Assembly (NCBI GenBank): GCA_031841125.1
Contig: CM063106.1
Location: 310,001 to 374,000, forward strand
Reading direction: 5' to 3'
Length of the DNA: 64,000 nt
DNA from: Acanthococcus lagerstroemiae
Lineage: Eukaryota; Arthropoda; Insecta; Hemiptera; Eriococcidae
Part shown: in pieces, positions 22,576 through 33,304 of the stretch
How the letters are laid out: every line of letters begins with the position of its first letter
Position numbering within the stretch: position 1 is the stretch's first letter
Made by a program: the position numbers and the translations under genes
Notes under the pieces: generated by a model
The model's input: the letters and a program-made list of their open reading frames with translations, nothing else
Databases searched by the model: none
Told to the model about the DNA's origin: nothing

Positions 22576-25500
22576 CATGTAACTGAAAAACGGAAGGTGC
22601 TCCCCACCCTAACACCGAAAATCTAATTCTCGATTTTTCAGCTTCTCAAAGTTATTCTTGGTGAACGACTTATTTTTTCAATTCAAATAATACGTTAACC
22701 CTCTTCTAATAATTTACGTTTGTTTTAATAATAGTTAGATTGTAGCAGCAAGGCAATAACACTCTCAGTAAATAAAAATAATAATATAATATTGTGGACC
22801 CGATGGACTGTCTCCGCCCCCAACTCCGGAAATTGAATTCTCTATTTTGTCGGCTTAAGAAATAATTTTCCGTGAGCCCATGCTTATTTCATTGTTCGAA
22901 GTATTTTGTGGACCCGAGGACGAGTGATCCGCCGCCCACAACTTCGAAGATCTAATTTCTTGATTTTTCGATTGTCAGAAATATTTTTGGTGACCATTAT
23001 TGTATTTCAATTGAAATCTTTTATGGGGCCGAGGGTCGACCACACCCCCAACTTTGGAAGTCCAATTCTGGAATATTCAGGCTTTATAAATAATTTTCCG
23101 CGCACCTCTCATTCTGTTGATCGAACCTTTTTGTGGATCAGGCGGGTGCCCCCTCCCCCTCCCCAACCACAAAAATATTATTTTCGATATTTTGGCCTTT
23201 AAAAGTACGTATGGTTGCTATAATTTAATTTTCGGTCGAAATCTAATGTGGATTTGAGAGGTAAAACACATCCCGAATTCCTGGAAATCTACCTCTCGAT
23301 GCTTCAAACTTTGCAATTGTTTTTAACTTCTTTTTGCGATTGATACATTCTGTAGACTCAAAAAGTAGACCCCCGTCCAAACCCTGAAAGTGTAATTATT
23401 GATTTTTCGGCCTTTAAAAAATTACTTTCGATGAACTGTTCATGTTTTCTATAGGACCAAAGGATCGACACTGCTCCCAACTCCGGAAGTCTAATTCTTG
23501 ATTCTTCAGTCTTCAACAATAGTTTTCTTTGAACCCTTTACTTTGTTAATCGATGTATTATATGGATCAGCGGGGTGGATTCCTCGCCCCCAACTCCGGT
23601 CATGAAATTCTTGTTTGGTAGGTATTGAAAGCTGATTTTCCATAACCCTTCTATTGTTCGATCGAAATCATATGTAGACCCAAGGGATAGACCCTCCCCC
23701 CGTTGCCTGCTAAAATATAAATCTCGATATTCCGGGCTTTCAGATTTATTCTTGATGAAATTTTTATTTTTTCGATTCAAATCTATTGTGGTCCCGATGT
23801 GTTGACCCCACCTCCAACTCTGGAAATCAAATTCTCGATTTTTCTGACGTGAAAAATAATTTTTGATAAACCCCCTTATTTTTCTGATCGAAGTCTTTGG
23901 TGGAGCCGCGGGGTGGAACCCCACCCGAACTCCGAAAATCTAATTCTCGATTTTTTGGCCTTTAGAAATCTTTTTAGTGACCTTTTCCATTTTTCAGTTG
24001 TTATCATTTGCGGGGTCAAATGGTTCAGTTCCGATGGGTTGACCCCGTCCCCAACCCTGGAAATCAAATACTCGATTTTTCTGACGTGAAAGATAATTCT
24101 TGGAGATCCCCTTATTTTTCTGATCGAAAAGTCTTTGTTGGACCCGAGGAGTGGAGCCCCACTCCAATTCCAAAAATCTCATTTTCGAATTCTTGCCCTT
24201 TCAAAATATTTTTCGTCTCTGGAAGTCTAATTCTCGATTTTTCAGTCTTGAACAATAATGTTCCGTGAACTTCTGTTTCGTTGGTCGAAGTATTTTGTGG
24301 ATCTGATAGGTAAACCTACACCCGCAACTCCGAAAGTCTAATTTTCGACTTTGAATTATTAAATATTTCTTTTCCTTTTTTTGATAAAATATCTATTGCG
24401 GACTTGAGGGGTGGAGTTCATCCTGTACTCCGGAAATCTAATTCTCGATTTTTCAACTTCTGAATTATTTTTCATAAACCTCCTCTCATTTCGATTGCCA
24501 CATTTTTTAGACTCGAAAGGTGGATTCTTGCCCTCAACAATTCTTGATTTTTTGGCCTTTAAAATTATTTCTGATGAACTCTTTATTTCCCCGAGGGGTT
24601 GACCACACTCCCAACTTCGGACATTGGTCTCGATTTTTCAGGCTTGAAGGACGATTGTCTGTGAACCTCTTATTTTGTTAATCGAAGTCTTTTGTGGATC
24701 TGAGGGGTGGACCCTCACCCTAACCCCAGAAATCTAATTCTCGATTCTCAGCCTCTCATATTTATTCCTGGTGATTGTTTATTTTTTCAATTGAAATCTT
24801 ATGTGAGACCGAAGAGTTGACCCCACCTCAGACTTGGAAATCAAAATCTCGATTTTTCAGGCTTAAAAGTCATTTTTTGATAAACTTATATTTATGTTGG
24901 ATCGAAGTCTTTTATGGATCCAAGGGGTGGACCCCCACTTTAACGCCGAAAATCTACAGGCTTGAAAAATTGTTTTCCGTAAAACCATAGTTGTTGTATT
25001 AAGCCTCCTGTGGACTCGAAGGGTGGTGCCCCCACCCACAACTCCGAACATTCTAATTCACGAATTTTCGGCCTATAAAAATATTTTTGGTAACCTTTTT
25101 ATTTTTTTCAATTTGTAGATTTTTGGGGCTGAGGAGTGCACCCCGCTCCCAACTCTGTAAGTCTAATTCATGATTTTCCTCTTGAACAGTACTTTTCCGC
25201 GAACCCCTTATTTTGTCGATCTAACTACTTTGTGCATCTAAGGAGTGGACCCCACTCCCTACTCCGATAATCAAATTCTCGATTTTTCAGACTTAAGAAA
25301 TAATTCTCCTTGAAACTCTTTTGTTCTGATCGGAAGTGTTTTGTGGACCCGAGGAGTAGAATTCTCAATTTTTCGGTCTTTAAAAATATTTTTGGAGACC
25401 TTTTTATTTTTTCAATTGGGATCTTTCGTGCAGCCGTTTATCTACTTTAAACATTATTCTTCGATAAATGTGACCGTCCAAATTAAAAGGGCACGTCGGT

Positions 25501-26150
25501 CCAAAACATTAATTTTACAGGAGACACTTAAAGATTCAAACGGGAATCTCGAGAACGCGATAGCCTATAGACGTCCACCGCTCTTGCGCTCTATCACTTT
25601 TGCTTTTTCGAGTTCACAGACTCCAGTGTTAAACAGTACTCTTTGACCTTCCAAAATCGAACATAATCTCAAAGTCGATTTTTTTGGACCGAAGTGCCCT
25701 TTCAGTATGGACAGTCACAAATTTTTATTTTTTCCATCTAATTGTTTTGGTGATCCGATGGTGGAGCCCCGCCTCAGGCTTTGAAAATTTAACTCTCGAT
25801 TTTTCAGAATTTAATGCTTATTCTCCGAGTACTTTTTATTCTCACGATCTGAATCTTTTGTGGACTCGAGAGGTGACCCCCTTTTTCCCAGTTGTTCGAA
25901 TTTTGAAACTTATGTTTTATAAACTTGATTATTTGTTTCGATCGGTAGTTTTGTGAAGCCAAGAGATAGATTGTCGCCCCAGCTTTGAAAATTTAACTAT
26001 CGATTTTTCGGATCTGGTTGAACTTTTTATTTTTCCTATTTTATCTTTCATGAGTTGGAGGGGTGTCCCCCACCTCCAACTACGAAAATCTGTTTCTCAA
26101 TTTTCGAGACTTTATTGGCGACGCTCTGTGAATTGAAGTCTCATGTGGAT
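22576..26150 (-). repeat. ~120-bp minisatellite, block 3 (right arm of the 2.8-kb inverted repeat)
   Basis: Complement of block 2. From about 23476 outward, corresponding positions sum to 42837-42840 over 2.8 kb, meaning almost no indels. The inner part (22576-23475) consists of further, less similar units plus another copy of the ~95-bp AT-rich insert (22690-22800). Contains the mirrored MITE at 25470-25718. Confidence 0.8.
25470..25718. mobile_element. 249-bp MITE inside block 3 (mirror copy)
   Basis: Inverted copy of the element at 17121-17369, with the same GTGACYGTCC ends and the same flanking minisatellite units. Confidence 0.7.
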
Positions 26151-26159
26151 AAGTAATTG

Positions 26160-28270
26160 AGCATCCCGGCGCAGTGAGTCCAGTATGAAAATCAGAGGAA
26201 GGGTAAAGGGAGAAGACGGACTATCCCAGTCAGAAAGGAAGAGGACGCACGCTAGAAACTAAAATCAGTGCAAGAGGAAATGAAAGCCGAGGAAAATTTT
26301 ACGACAGTATGGATCAAGCTTTAAAAAACACGGTTGAAGAGTTTGGAGTGACGAGGGTTAAAGAGAAAACCAGGGATAAGCTTTCAAAATAGACTCTCGT
26401 ATCAGGAAGAATAACCTTTGGAAAAAAAGAAATAAAACACCATTGAACAAACCTGAGCGAACTAAAATACAAAAATTGGTGAAGAAAAATGTTAGAGAAC
26501 ATATTAAGAAATATGATTAGGAAAAAATTCAAGATATTTTGGAAGAAAGTTGGTCCACCAAAAAAGTTAGGCTCGAACTCGGTGGCAGGAGAGACGTTAT
26601 GCTGAAGCTAAAAGATTCAGACAGGAAAAGTGACTCAAAATCAAGAAGAAATTGTAGAGGCAGCAACAATTTTTTACGAAGACTTTTACCGCGAGCAAAA
26701 CGAGCTCATGAAAATAGCAAAGACTGGAGGGTGAAAGGAGAAGAAATCCCGGAAATAATGGAGAGAGAAGTGGAATACGTACGAAATACGTAGACTGAAA
26801 AATGACATAGCCCCAGGACCGGATGGAATTACGAACGAAATGCTGAAAAGGTTTGGCGATCAGAGAGTGCCACACCAGGCTAAAATATTTAACAAAATCG
26901 GAATTATGAAAACATGTCCAAAACAGTGGAACATGGCCAAAATAATATTATTACACAAACAAGGAGGGAAGGAGCTCATTGAAAATTACAAGCCAATATG
27001 CTTAACATCGAACATTTTTAAAGCATGTATGGCAGTCTTAAAAAGACGTATGTATAACCATTTGGATTCAAATCATCAGGGGAATGAACAGGCGGGATTC
27101 AGAAAAGGCTTCTTAACTCTAGAGAATATTTTCGTTGTGAACCAAATTATTGAAAAAACACACGAATATGATGTGGAAAGCGAAATATTTTTCATAGGCT
27201 TTCAGAAGGCATTTGATTCAGTGGATCATAAATACATATATATGTTGAAAGCACTGGAAAATAAGGGAATTGAAAGTGGGTTTATTAAAGTCATATACAG
27301 AATTACTATGCAAATTCGAGTGCAAGAGCCAGCCTTAAAAGCAAAGGAAGGGAATTCAAAATTGGGAGCAGGGTTCAAAAAGGGGATACCTTGTCCCCAA
27401 ACCTCTTAAACTTCATTTTGGAAGAAGTATTTCGCAATCTAAACTGGAAAAGAAGGGACTAGAAATAAATGGAGAATTTCTAAGTAATTTAAGGTACGCA
27501 AACGATATTATCTTATTTGCAAAAAATAGTAAGGAGTTGAAGAAAATGGCAGAAAAGCTATTGAGGGAATGCAAAAAAGCTGGCCTCAAACTGAATGGTA
27601 GCAAATCAAAAATAATCCGAAGAGGGAATTTAAAAATCTGATAATCGATGGGCAAGAGATAGAGGAGGTAACGGAAATCGAAGATCTGTGGGACAGATTA
27701 TTATTTTCGAAGAAAGCGATAAAGAAATTATGAGGCGTATTAAAAAGGGGTGGAACAACTTCTGGGCATTAAAATGTATTTTTTGCCGGAATTTCAAAAC
27801 CGCCCTCAAAATGGAAACACTAAATAGCTCAACGGTACCAGCCCTCAAGTATGGAGTACAAACCTGGTTCCTTACAGGAGACAAATCGTGAAGCTACAAA
27901 TTACGTTCAGATCTATGTTGAGGAAACTTCTATGACTGCGATGGGTAGACAAAATCTCAAATGCAAAGCTATACAAAATGGTGGGAGGCGGGGACATAGG
28001 ATATAATGTCGAACAATTAAAGTGGAAATATGTAGGGCATCTGGCGACAGCGGATAGCAACAGATGGGGAGTAAAATTACTCAACTGGATACGCTGCAAA
28101 GGAAAAGAACGATAGGTAGACCAGTAACTAGATAGACAGATGAACTCGTCAGAGAACTGGGGCCCCGGGTGGCAAAGATTAGCGCAGGATAAAATAAAGT
28201 GGAGAAGCTACGTCGAGGCGTATATCCAAAAATGGGCAGAGGTTACTCACTCACGTTTGGTCGACAAACA
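26160..28270 (+). pseudogene. RTE-like LINE remnant, copy C
   Basis: Plus-strand twin of copies A and B. In order: linker (MEESWSTKKVRLELGG at 26539), GPDGITNEMLKRFGD (near 26820), HKQGGKELIENYKPIC (26955), NEQAGFRKGF (27085), motif A GFQKAFDSVDH (27200; the best preserved of the three copies), RYANDIILFA (27495; YADD changed to YAND), SSTVPALKYGVQTW (27830), thumb and C-terminal tail to WAEV (28245). A 189-codon frame covers the fingers and palm (26840-27409) before a frameshift at GIPCPQTS, where GxxQGDxxSP would be expected. A few hundred coding bases precede the linker, but no endonuclease is visible. Its 5' edge joins block 3 exactly as copy A joins block 2. Confidence 0.85.
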
Positions 28271-28497
28271 GCGCAAAATGTGCCTGCCCATTTAAATTTT
28301 TCAATCACTTTATTTCTCCCTAAATTGATCAGCGCCGCCGCACGTTTTTCGACTGTCGTCGCAACATACGCTTATTTTATTTTTGTAAGTATTTTATAGA
28401 TGCCTACATTTTTCAACATACCGGCGCCGCAGCGTCAAAATGGCGGCGACGCACCGGGCATTTTCCCGAATAGCCCTATGGCCCATCCGCCCCTGGA
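28271..28497 (+). repeat. LINE 3' sequence ending in a hAT-like terminus
   Basis: Follows the RT tail of copy C and ends at the complement of CAGGGGCGGATGGGCC. GC-rich part with CCGGCGCCGC. Same order as 20199-20440, inverted. Confidence 0.5.
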
Positions 28498-28770
28498 AGA
28501 GGCTCAAGGTGACAGGTCCACTTTCATTGAGTAGAGTCTGTGAAAAAACACATATGTATGTGCTAGTACAACAGAAAGATGTATACACTGTGACGAAATT
28601 AAGAGGCCCACAGTGTACCAAAAAGCCTTCAGATGAAAGTAGCATCTTGTGGATGCCCCGTGTCAATGAAAGCGAGGCCTCATTCAGAAAATAAATATTT
28701 TTGTATGAAACCATAATGCATTGGAAAGAAGTAGTTGACTTCAGCAGTTTTAAACGTGTAACTGAAAGAC
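28498..28770 (+). repeat. ~250-bp shared segment, copy 4
   Basis: Full-length form, same orientation as copy 1. It links the LINE/hAT end to minisatellite block 4, so the order LINE, hAT-like end, 250-bp segment, minisatellite is seen on both sides of the composite. Confidence 0.6.
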
Positions 28771-29990
28771 GGAAGCTATTGTGGACTTGAGGGGTGAAGC
28801 CCGCCCTGAACTCTGGAAATCTAATTCTGGATTCTTCAAATTTCTGAATTATTTTACGTAAACCCCCCTATTTTCAACTGATACATTTTGTACACTGGAA
28901 AAGTGAACTCGCGCCCCCAACACCAAAAGAGTATATTTTCGAGTTTTCGTTGGTGAACTTTTTTTTTCGTTTGAAATAATTTGTGGTTCTGAGGGGTCGA
29001 CCGCACCCCAACTCCATTAATCAAATTCTCGATTGTAGGTGTTGAAAAACAATTTTCCATAAACCCCTTATTTTTAATCGAGATCTTTTGTGGATCAAGG
29101 AATAACTCTCCCACCCACGACGAAAATCTAAAGCTCGATTTGATTTTCCGGCTTCTCAATGTTATTCTTGGTGAACGTCTTATTTTTTCAATGCAAATAA
29201 TACGTTAACCCTCTTCTAATAATTTACGTTTGTTTTAATAATAGCACTACTGAACAGCTATTTTGCACAAGGCATTTTGACAGGTGATTCTGAGATACTT
29301 TTCAACGCTGAACACGATACTGCGATCCATTTTTCTCTATCACGTCACAATTCGGAGTTCTGAACGACTGTATTTCGTTTCTATTCTGTTTTTGCAGTGG
29401 AATAAGCGCGGTACCACTGACTGAATATCATCAGTGTTATCAGACCACTATAACAGAAAACAAACAGACGGAATACACACCACTACACAACCTCAACACA
29501 CAACAATACGAATCAGTATGACCACATTCAGTTCCTAAACTTCTTTTTGAACACATTTAGTTGAATTTTTAATCGTTTTTAATCAGAAAAACTAGACGTG
29601 ATAGAGAAAAACGGCCGACGGCACTGTATTCAGCGTTGAAAAGTACTCAAGAATCACCTCCTTAAATGCGTTGTGCAAGCAAAATATTTCATTTTGTTCA
29701 GTAGTGTAATTAGATTATAGCAGCAAGGCAATGACACTTTCAGTAAATAAAACTAATAATATAATATTGTGGACCCGATGGATTGTCTCCGCCCCAATTC
29801 CGAAAATCTAATTCTCGATCTTTCAGCCTCTCAAGATTATTCATGGTTAACTTTTTTCGATTCGGATATATTGTGGATTCGTGGGGTTGACCCCGCCCCC
29901 AACTTCGGAAATTTAATTCTCTACTTTTGGTCGGCTTAAGAAATAATTTTCCGCGAGCCCCTGCTTATTTCTTTGTTCGAAGTCTTTTGA
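28771..29990 (-). repeat. ~120-bp minisatellite, block 4
   Basis: Inverted relative to block 1 and probably its mirror partner: the LINE-proximal units and the ~95-bp AT-rich insert correspond. Interrupted by a MITE at 29245-29706. The array ends near 29990. Confidence 0.7.
29245..29706. mobile_element. 462-bp MITE with CACTACTGAACA ends
   Basis: The outer ~110 bp are inverted copies: CACTACTGAACA, GCACAA(G/C)GCATTT, GGTGATTCT, CTTTTCAACGCTGAA and TTTTTCTCTATCACGTC occur in the same order from both ends. It splits the AT-rich insert of block 4. The other three copies of that insert lack it, so it is a later insertion. The target duplication is not clear (ATA/TAA). Confidence 0.7.
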
Positions 29991-30193
29991 AGCGTCATAA
30001 GGCATATCAGAACAGTGAAATTTGTAGCCGTGATAGTATTTAACTCAAAAATCATTGATTTATGTAGTGTTTTTATGTTCTTGAATTTCTCTCTAGGGAC
30101 CATAACTCGAAATTTCTGAAGGGCATCGTAAAAACTGGTTACTCGGTCGATAATGAATTGAAATGGAGAAATAGCCTAAACAAAATCAAATTT
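29991..30193. other. Spacer, no feature
   Basis: Ordinary AT-rich DNA between the end of the minisatellite and the hAT-like MITE. Nothing recognised. Confidence 0.4.
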
Positions 30194-30201
30194 TTTGCAT
30201 G

Positions 30202-30379
30202 CAGGCGCGGATTTAGAAAGAGGAGTTGGGGGGGGGGTACAGTAGCGGTGGTGACCTTCGTGGCGTGTAATGAGCGTACAATTCATTATTTTTATTTCAT
30301 CTTTTTCCTATTATTGCGTTTAAAATATTCAGCCAGGGGGGGCATGTACCCCATGGCCCTCCCCTTGGATCCGCCACTG
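30202..30379. mobile_element. 178-bp hAT-like MITE with perfect 8-bp duplication
   Basis: Ends CAGGCGCGGATTTAG and, inverted, CAGTGGCGGATCCAAG. TTTGCATG is repeated exactly on both sides (30194-30201 and 30380-30387). The 8-bp duplication with CAG-type ends is the hAT signature. A ten-G run lies near the left end. No coding capacity. Confidence 0.85.
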
Positions 30380-30479
30380 TTTGCATGTAAAAGGGTATAT
30401 TTTTTGTATAGTTTTTCATATGTCAAGTAGATAAACTTACTTCTGAATAATATTAATACATTTGTTATGACATGACCTG

Positions 30480-30806
30480 TTATACTTCAAATCCATAATT
30501 AGAACTGTGCATGTAGAAAAATGAAGTTTTATTTGATTTCTTTAGCCTCTGTTTAACATTTCCAATGTGTCTCCCTGTAAACAGTAAACTTGATGTGAAG
30601 TCGAAAAAATACATGTTCTGATTAAAACTGCTTTTTTCTCTCGGATAGTATACGACTTTACCTGCAGTGGACACTTCTAAATTTGAAATACTTACATCAT
30701 ATGCATATGAAGGGTACAGGGAAAAAAGGTTCAATGTCACATTTTTTGAAAATGAAGATATGGGCATCGTTGGATTCAGGATGAGGTGTATTATCATCCT
30801 AAGCAC
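30480..30806 (-). other. Unassigned 108-codon open frame
   Basis: The predicted protein is of ordinary composition (rich in S, F, Y, N), with no repeat character, no membrane segment and no motif I recognise. A GTAAGT donor-like site lies inside it. It could be a host exon or a piece of an unrecognised element. Chance is possible in DNA of this composition. Confidence 0.25.
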
Positions 30807-30809
30807 TAC

Positions 30810-31870
30810 GATTTTATAATATAGTAAGATTTCTATACATGGGGGTATCGCCCGACATCGTCAAACGTTCACGATACCCCCCTGTATTAGGAAGATGGTT
30901 TTTTACATAAATGATTGTAAAAATATTGCTTATTTCGCAACGAATTCAGTATTTCATTCCATTTAATTCCCGCCGGGAGATGATAACACGGTTTGTTTAC
31001 TTGTTGGTAGGAATTAAATTGTTTGTTTACTTCCCCACGGGAATTAAATGGTCATTTATTCCCGGGTTCTTATCACTGAGTCAAAGAGCCACTTTACTCC
31101 CAGAAATGACGTCGGTAAAACCTAAATTCATTTCTCAATATTTTCAAATCGTACGACGCACATTATCACATTCTTGTAACGAACTTTCTTCGTTTTCATA
31201 TTAAATAGTAGTGGAAGAAAACTCGTCATATAGTGGTAAAAAAAATGCCACTCTTCTGACACTCGGGTAACACGCCAATTTATGGCAAAAATAGTCATAA
31301 ATTGGCAAAAAAATTGCCTCAATCAGTGGCATAAAATTGACACGCTCATTGAGTGACAATTGATGTAAGCGACCTCTGTATATTTCTATGTGGCCAACTT
31401 CAGAACTACTCATTTTGCCACTTCATGGCACTTGTGGCAGTTTTGTGACTGCCACTGATCTGCCTCTTGCACATCAGGTACCTGACGAAATATACAAAAA
31501 CTCTCCTAAACAGTTTGGCAGTTTCTCTTCGGTGATTCTGAATAATACCTTGCGTGAGACAGTCTGGCAAAAATTAGTCCGCTATGTAGGTACTGGGTAG
31601 TACGTCTTAAACAGTTTAACTCTCTTTATTCTACTATCCGTTTTGTGTATTTTGTGTAGTACAGTTCGGCAATATTTAGTAGACTATCATTGCATAAATT
31701 CTCCTTTTTGATCGTAATTATTTCTATTATTATTTTTGAATTTACATCAGCTAAGCTATTTTTAGTAAGAGCTGCCTAGACCTGAATAATTTCTTCTAGT
31801 TGTTTCAACGACTCTTACAAGACATCACAAGAAAAATTCATAGATTTGTACATACAATAAATAATAGATT
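30810..31870. other. Non-coding stretch with small hairpins
   Basis: GGGGGTATCG near 30841 faces CGATACCCCCC near 30880. ACACGGTTTG and AATTAAATTG-type words repeat around 30990-31050. CCAATTTATGGC (31276) faces CATAAATTGG (31295), within several TGGCAAAAA/TGCCACT words (31220-31440) in both orientations. No gene recognised. Confidence 0.4.
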
Positions 31871-31878
31871 TGAAATTA

Positions 31879-32124
31879 CTATTCAGTTTGACCATTTAAA
31901 CTTGTCCTTTCCACAGACGATGACAAAAATTTAATAAGATAGGCAGAAACCATATCAGTTTCTAATAAGTGGTACAATTGTTTAGGTATGGTGCCTTTTT
32001 CTCCGTGTTGAACTTGACACAGTAAAAATGAAATTACAGCAATAGTTGCCTCTGAAATACCAATTTTCGAATTAAGGTAACCGCGTCCAGGTCCAGTATT
32101 AACCTTTTTTTTTGCCATCATATG
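31879..32124 (-). CDS. Small hypothetical protein, 80-81 residues
   Basis: The frame starts at one of two adjacent ATGs (MMAKKKVNTGPGRGYL) and ends SLNGQTE. It has a basic N-terminus, a hydrophobic segment (ISEATIAVISFLLCQ, about residues 23-37) and a mixed C-terminal half (LLETDMVSAYLIKFL). The composition and even hydrophobic spacing look like a real folded protein rather than translated repeat DNA. No known family came to mind. No poly-A signal was found shortly downstream. It might be a single-exon gene, a first exon or a processed copy. It lies in the least repetitive part of the window. Confidence 0.35.
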   Translation of the reverse strand, partial: HMMAKKKVNTGPGRGYLNSKIGISEATIAVISFLLCQVQHGEKGTIPKQLYHLLETDMVSAYLIKFLSSSVERTSLNGQTE

Positions 32125-32139
32125 CACCCGGAAGTATTT

Positions 32140-32440
32140 CCAAAGTAGAAACCTTAGACGTAACGTGAACTTGTAACGTGAACTTTTATACGTGACTACG
32201 TATTTTCATCGGTGCAGACGAGCAAAAAAAAATAATATAAAAAAAAACCACAACAAGCCAACCTTTAACCAGGTCTAAAAGAGGCCTTTTGAAAAAATTC
32301 TTGCCACGGTTCTAACATTGAAAATAGTTCCAAAACCCCTTAATTTTGATTCTAAAACAATATTTCCATTACGGAATTGATTGCTGAAAAATGTAAGCCG
32401 TAGCCTGGACTTTGTCAGACGCACATTAATTTACCACGAC
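32140..32440. other. Spacer, no feature
   Basis: Contains a short direct repeat (TAACGTGAACTT twice near 32163) and A-rich runs. Nothing else. Confidence 0.4.
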
Positions 32441-32444
32441 ATGT

Positions 32445-32725
32445 TGCCGATGTGATGGGTCTCGGAATACCTTATACTTTACTGGGTCTCGGATTGATAC
32501 ACACTACGTGAACAGCGCCCTCTGGCGTAAAGGTGCGCGAACTATTTCTGTATAATTGAAGGTACTCTAGAGACGTTCCGAGGCCCATACGAAAATGCGT
32601 ATACGTACTGCTTGGAGGGAGGTACCCCAGGAAAACCGGACAACACGGCAAAACGTTCCGAGTCCCGCTACTGGGTCTCGCAACGTCGAAACGGGTCTCA
32701 CAAAGATACTGGCGTTTCCAGAAAT
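32445..32725. repeat. Second array of GGGTCTCG / CGAGGCCC motifs
   Basis: GGGTCTCGGA (32458), GGGTCTCGGATT (32486), CCGAGGCCCATACG (32578), CCGAGTCCC (32658), TGGGTCTCGCAACG (32668), CGGGTCTCACAA (32693) and TGGGCTTACC (32717). The motif matches the complement of the GAGGCCC/GAGACCC words at 13118-13360, so both loci probably carry related sequence. Confidence 0.4.
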
Positions 32726-32743
32726 GGGCTTACCTTTACCGTA

Positions 32744-32744
<1 letters not shown>

Positions 32745-32793
<49 letters not shown>
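32745..32793. repeat. (TA)n microsatellite
   Basis: About 24 uninterrupted TA repeats directly after the motif array. Confidence 0.95.
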
Positions 32794-32795
<2 letters not shown>

Positions 32796-32799
32796 AAAC

Positions 32800-33300
32800 C
32801 TGAAATTCAGCCACTATTACAGTCGTGTTCTAAACACTCTGAAACGCAAAAAAAACATTGCCCCCGCCCCCAACTTCACAACTGTGACGAGTGTAATACC
32901 TCCCTTTTCTTCGAAAATTCGGTAAAAAGAGACTAAGAATATTCATCATTAACATCAAAAACAATCCTTATGGTGACAGAAATTATTTGAATCCGCAGAT
33001 CTTTGTATAGTACATTACATAAATTACAGGTTATCACCTGTTATCATTCGCTTAATCATTATAGCACAAAAGATGTTGAAACAACATTTTATCAACTTGA
33101 TCAGTCCATATAGTTATATATTATAGTCAAAGGCATGCAGGTATATTCGTTGTAAGGGCAACAGTGTAGCGCGGGGTTGCTGGAAATTCTTTCGCACAAC
33201 AATGATTTTGTTACGCGCGCAACTTTTAAGATATGAATTTGCTTAATCTGGCGCTGCGCTGGATCAGAGTGTTCGAATTAATTTGCGTTCAATAGGTTCA
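32800..33300. other. Spacer, no feature
   Basis: No gene or repeat recognised. Confidence 0.4.
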
Positions 33301-33304
33301 CGTT

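Noticed and set aside
13440..29990. Regular repeats that might suggest a CRISPR-like array
   Set aside because: Units are ~120 bp, degenerate and contiguous, without short identical repeats and unique spacers, and the DNA is eukaryotic.
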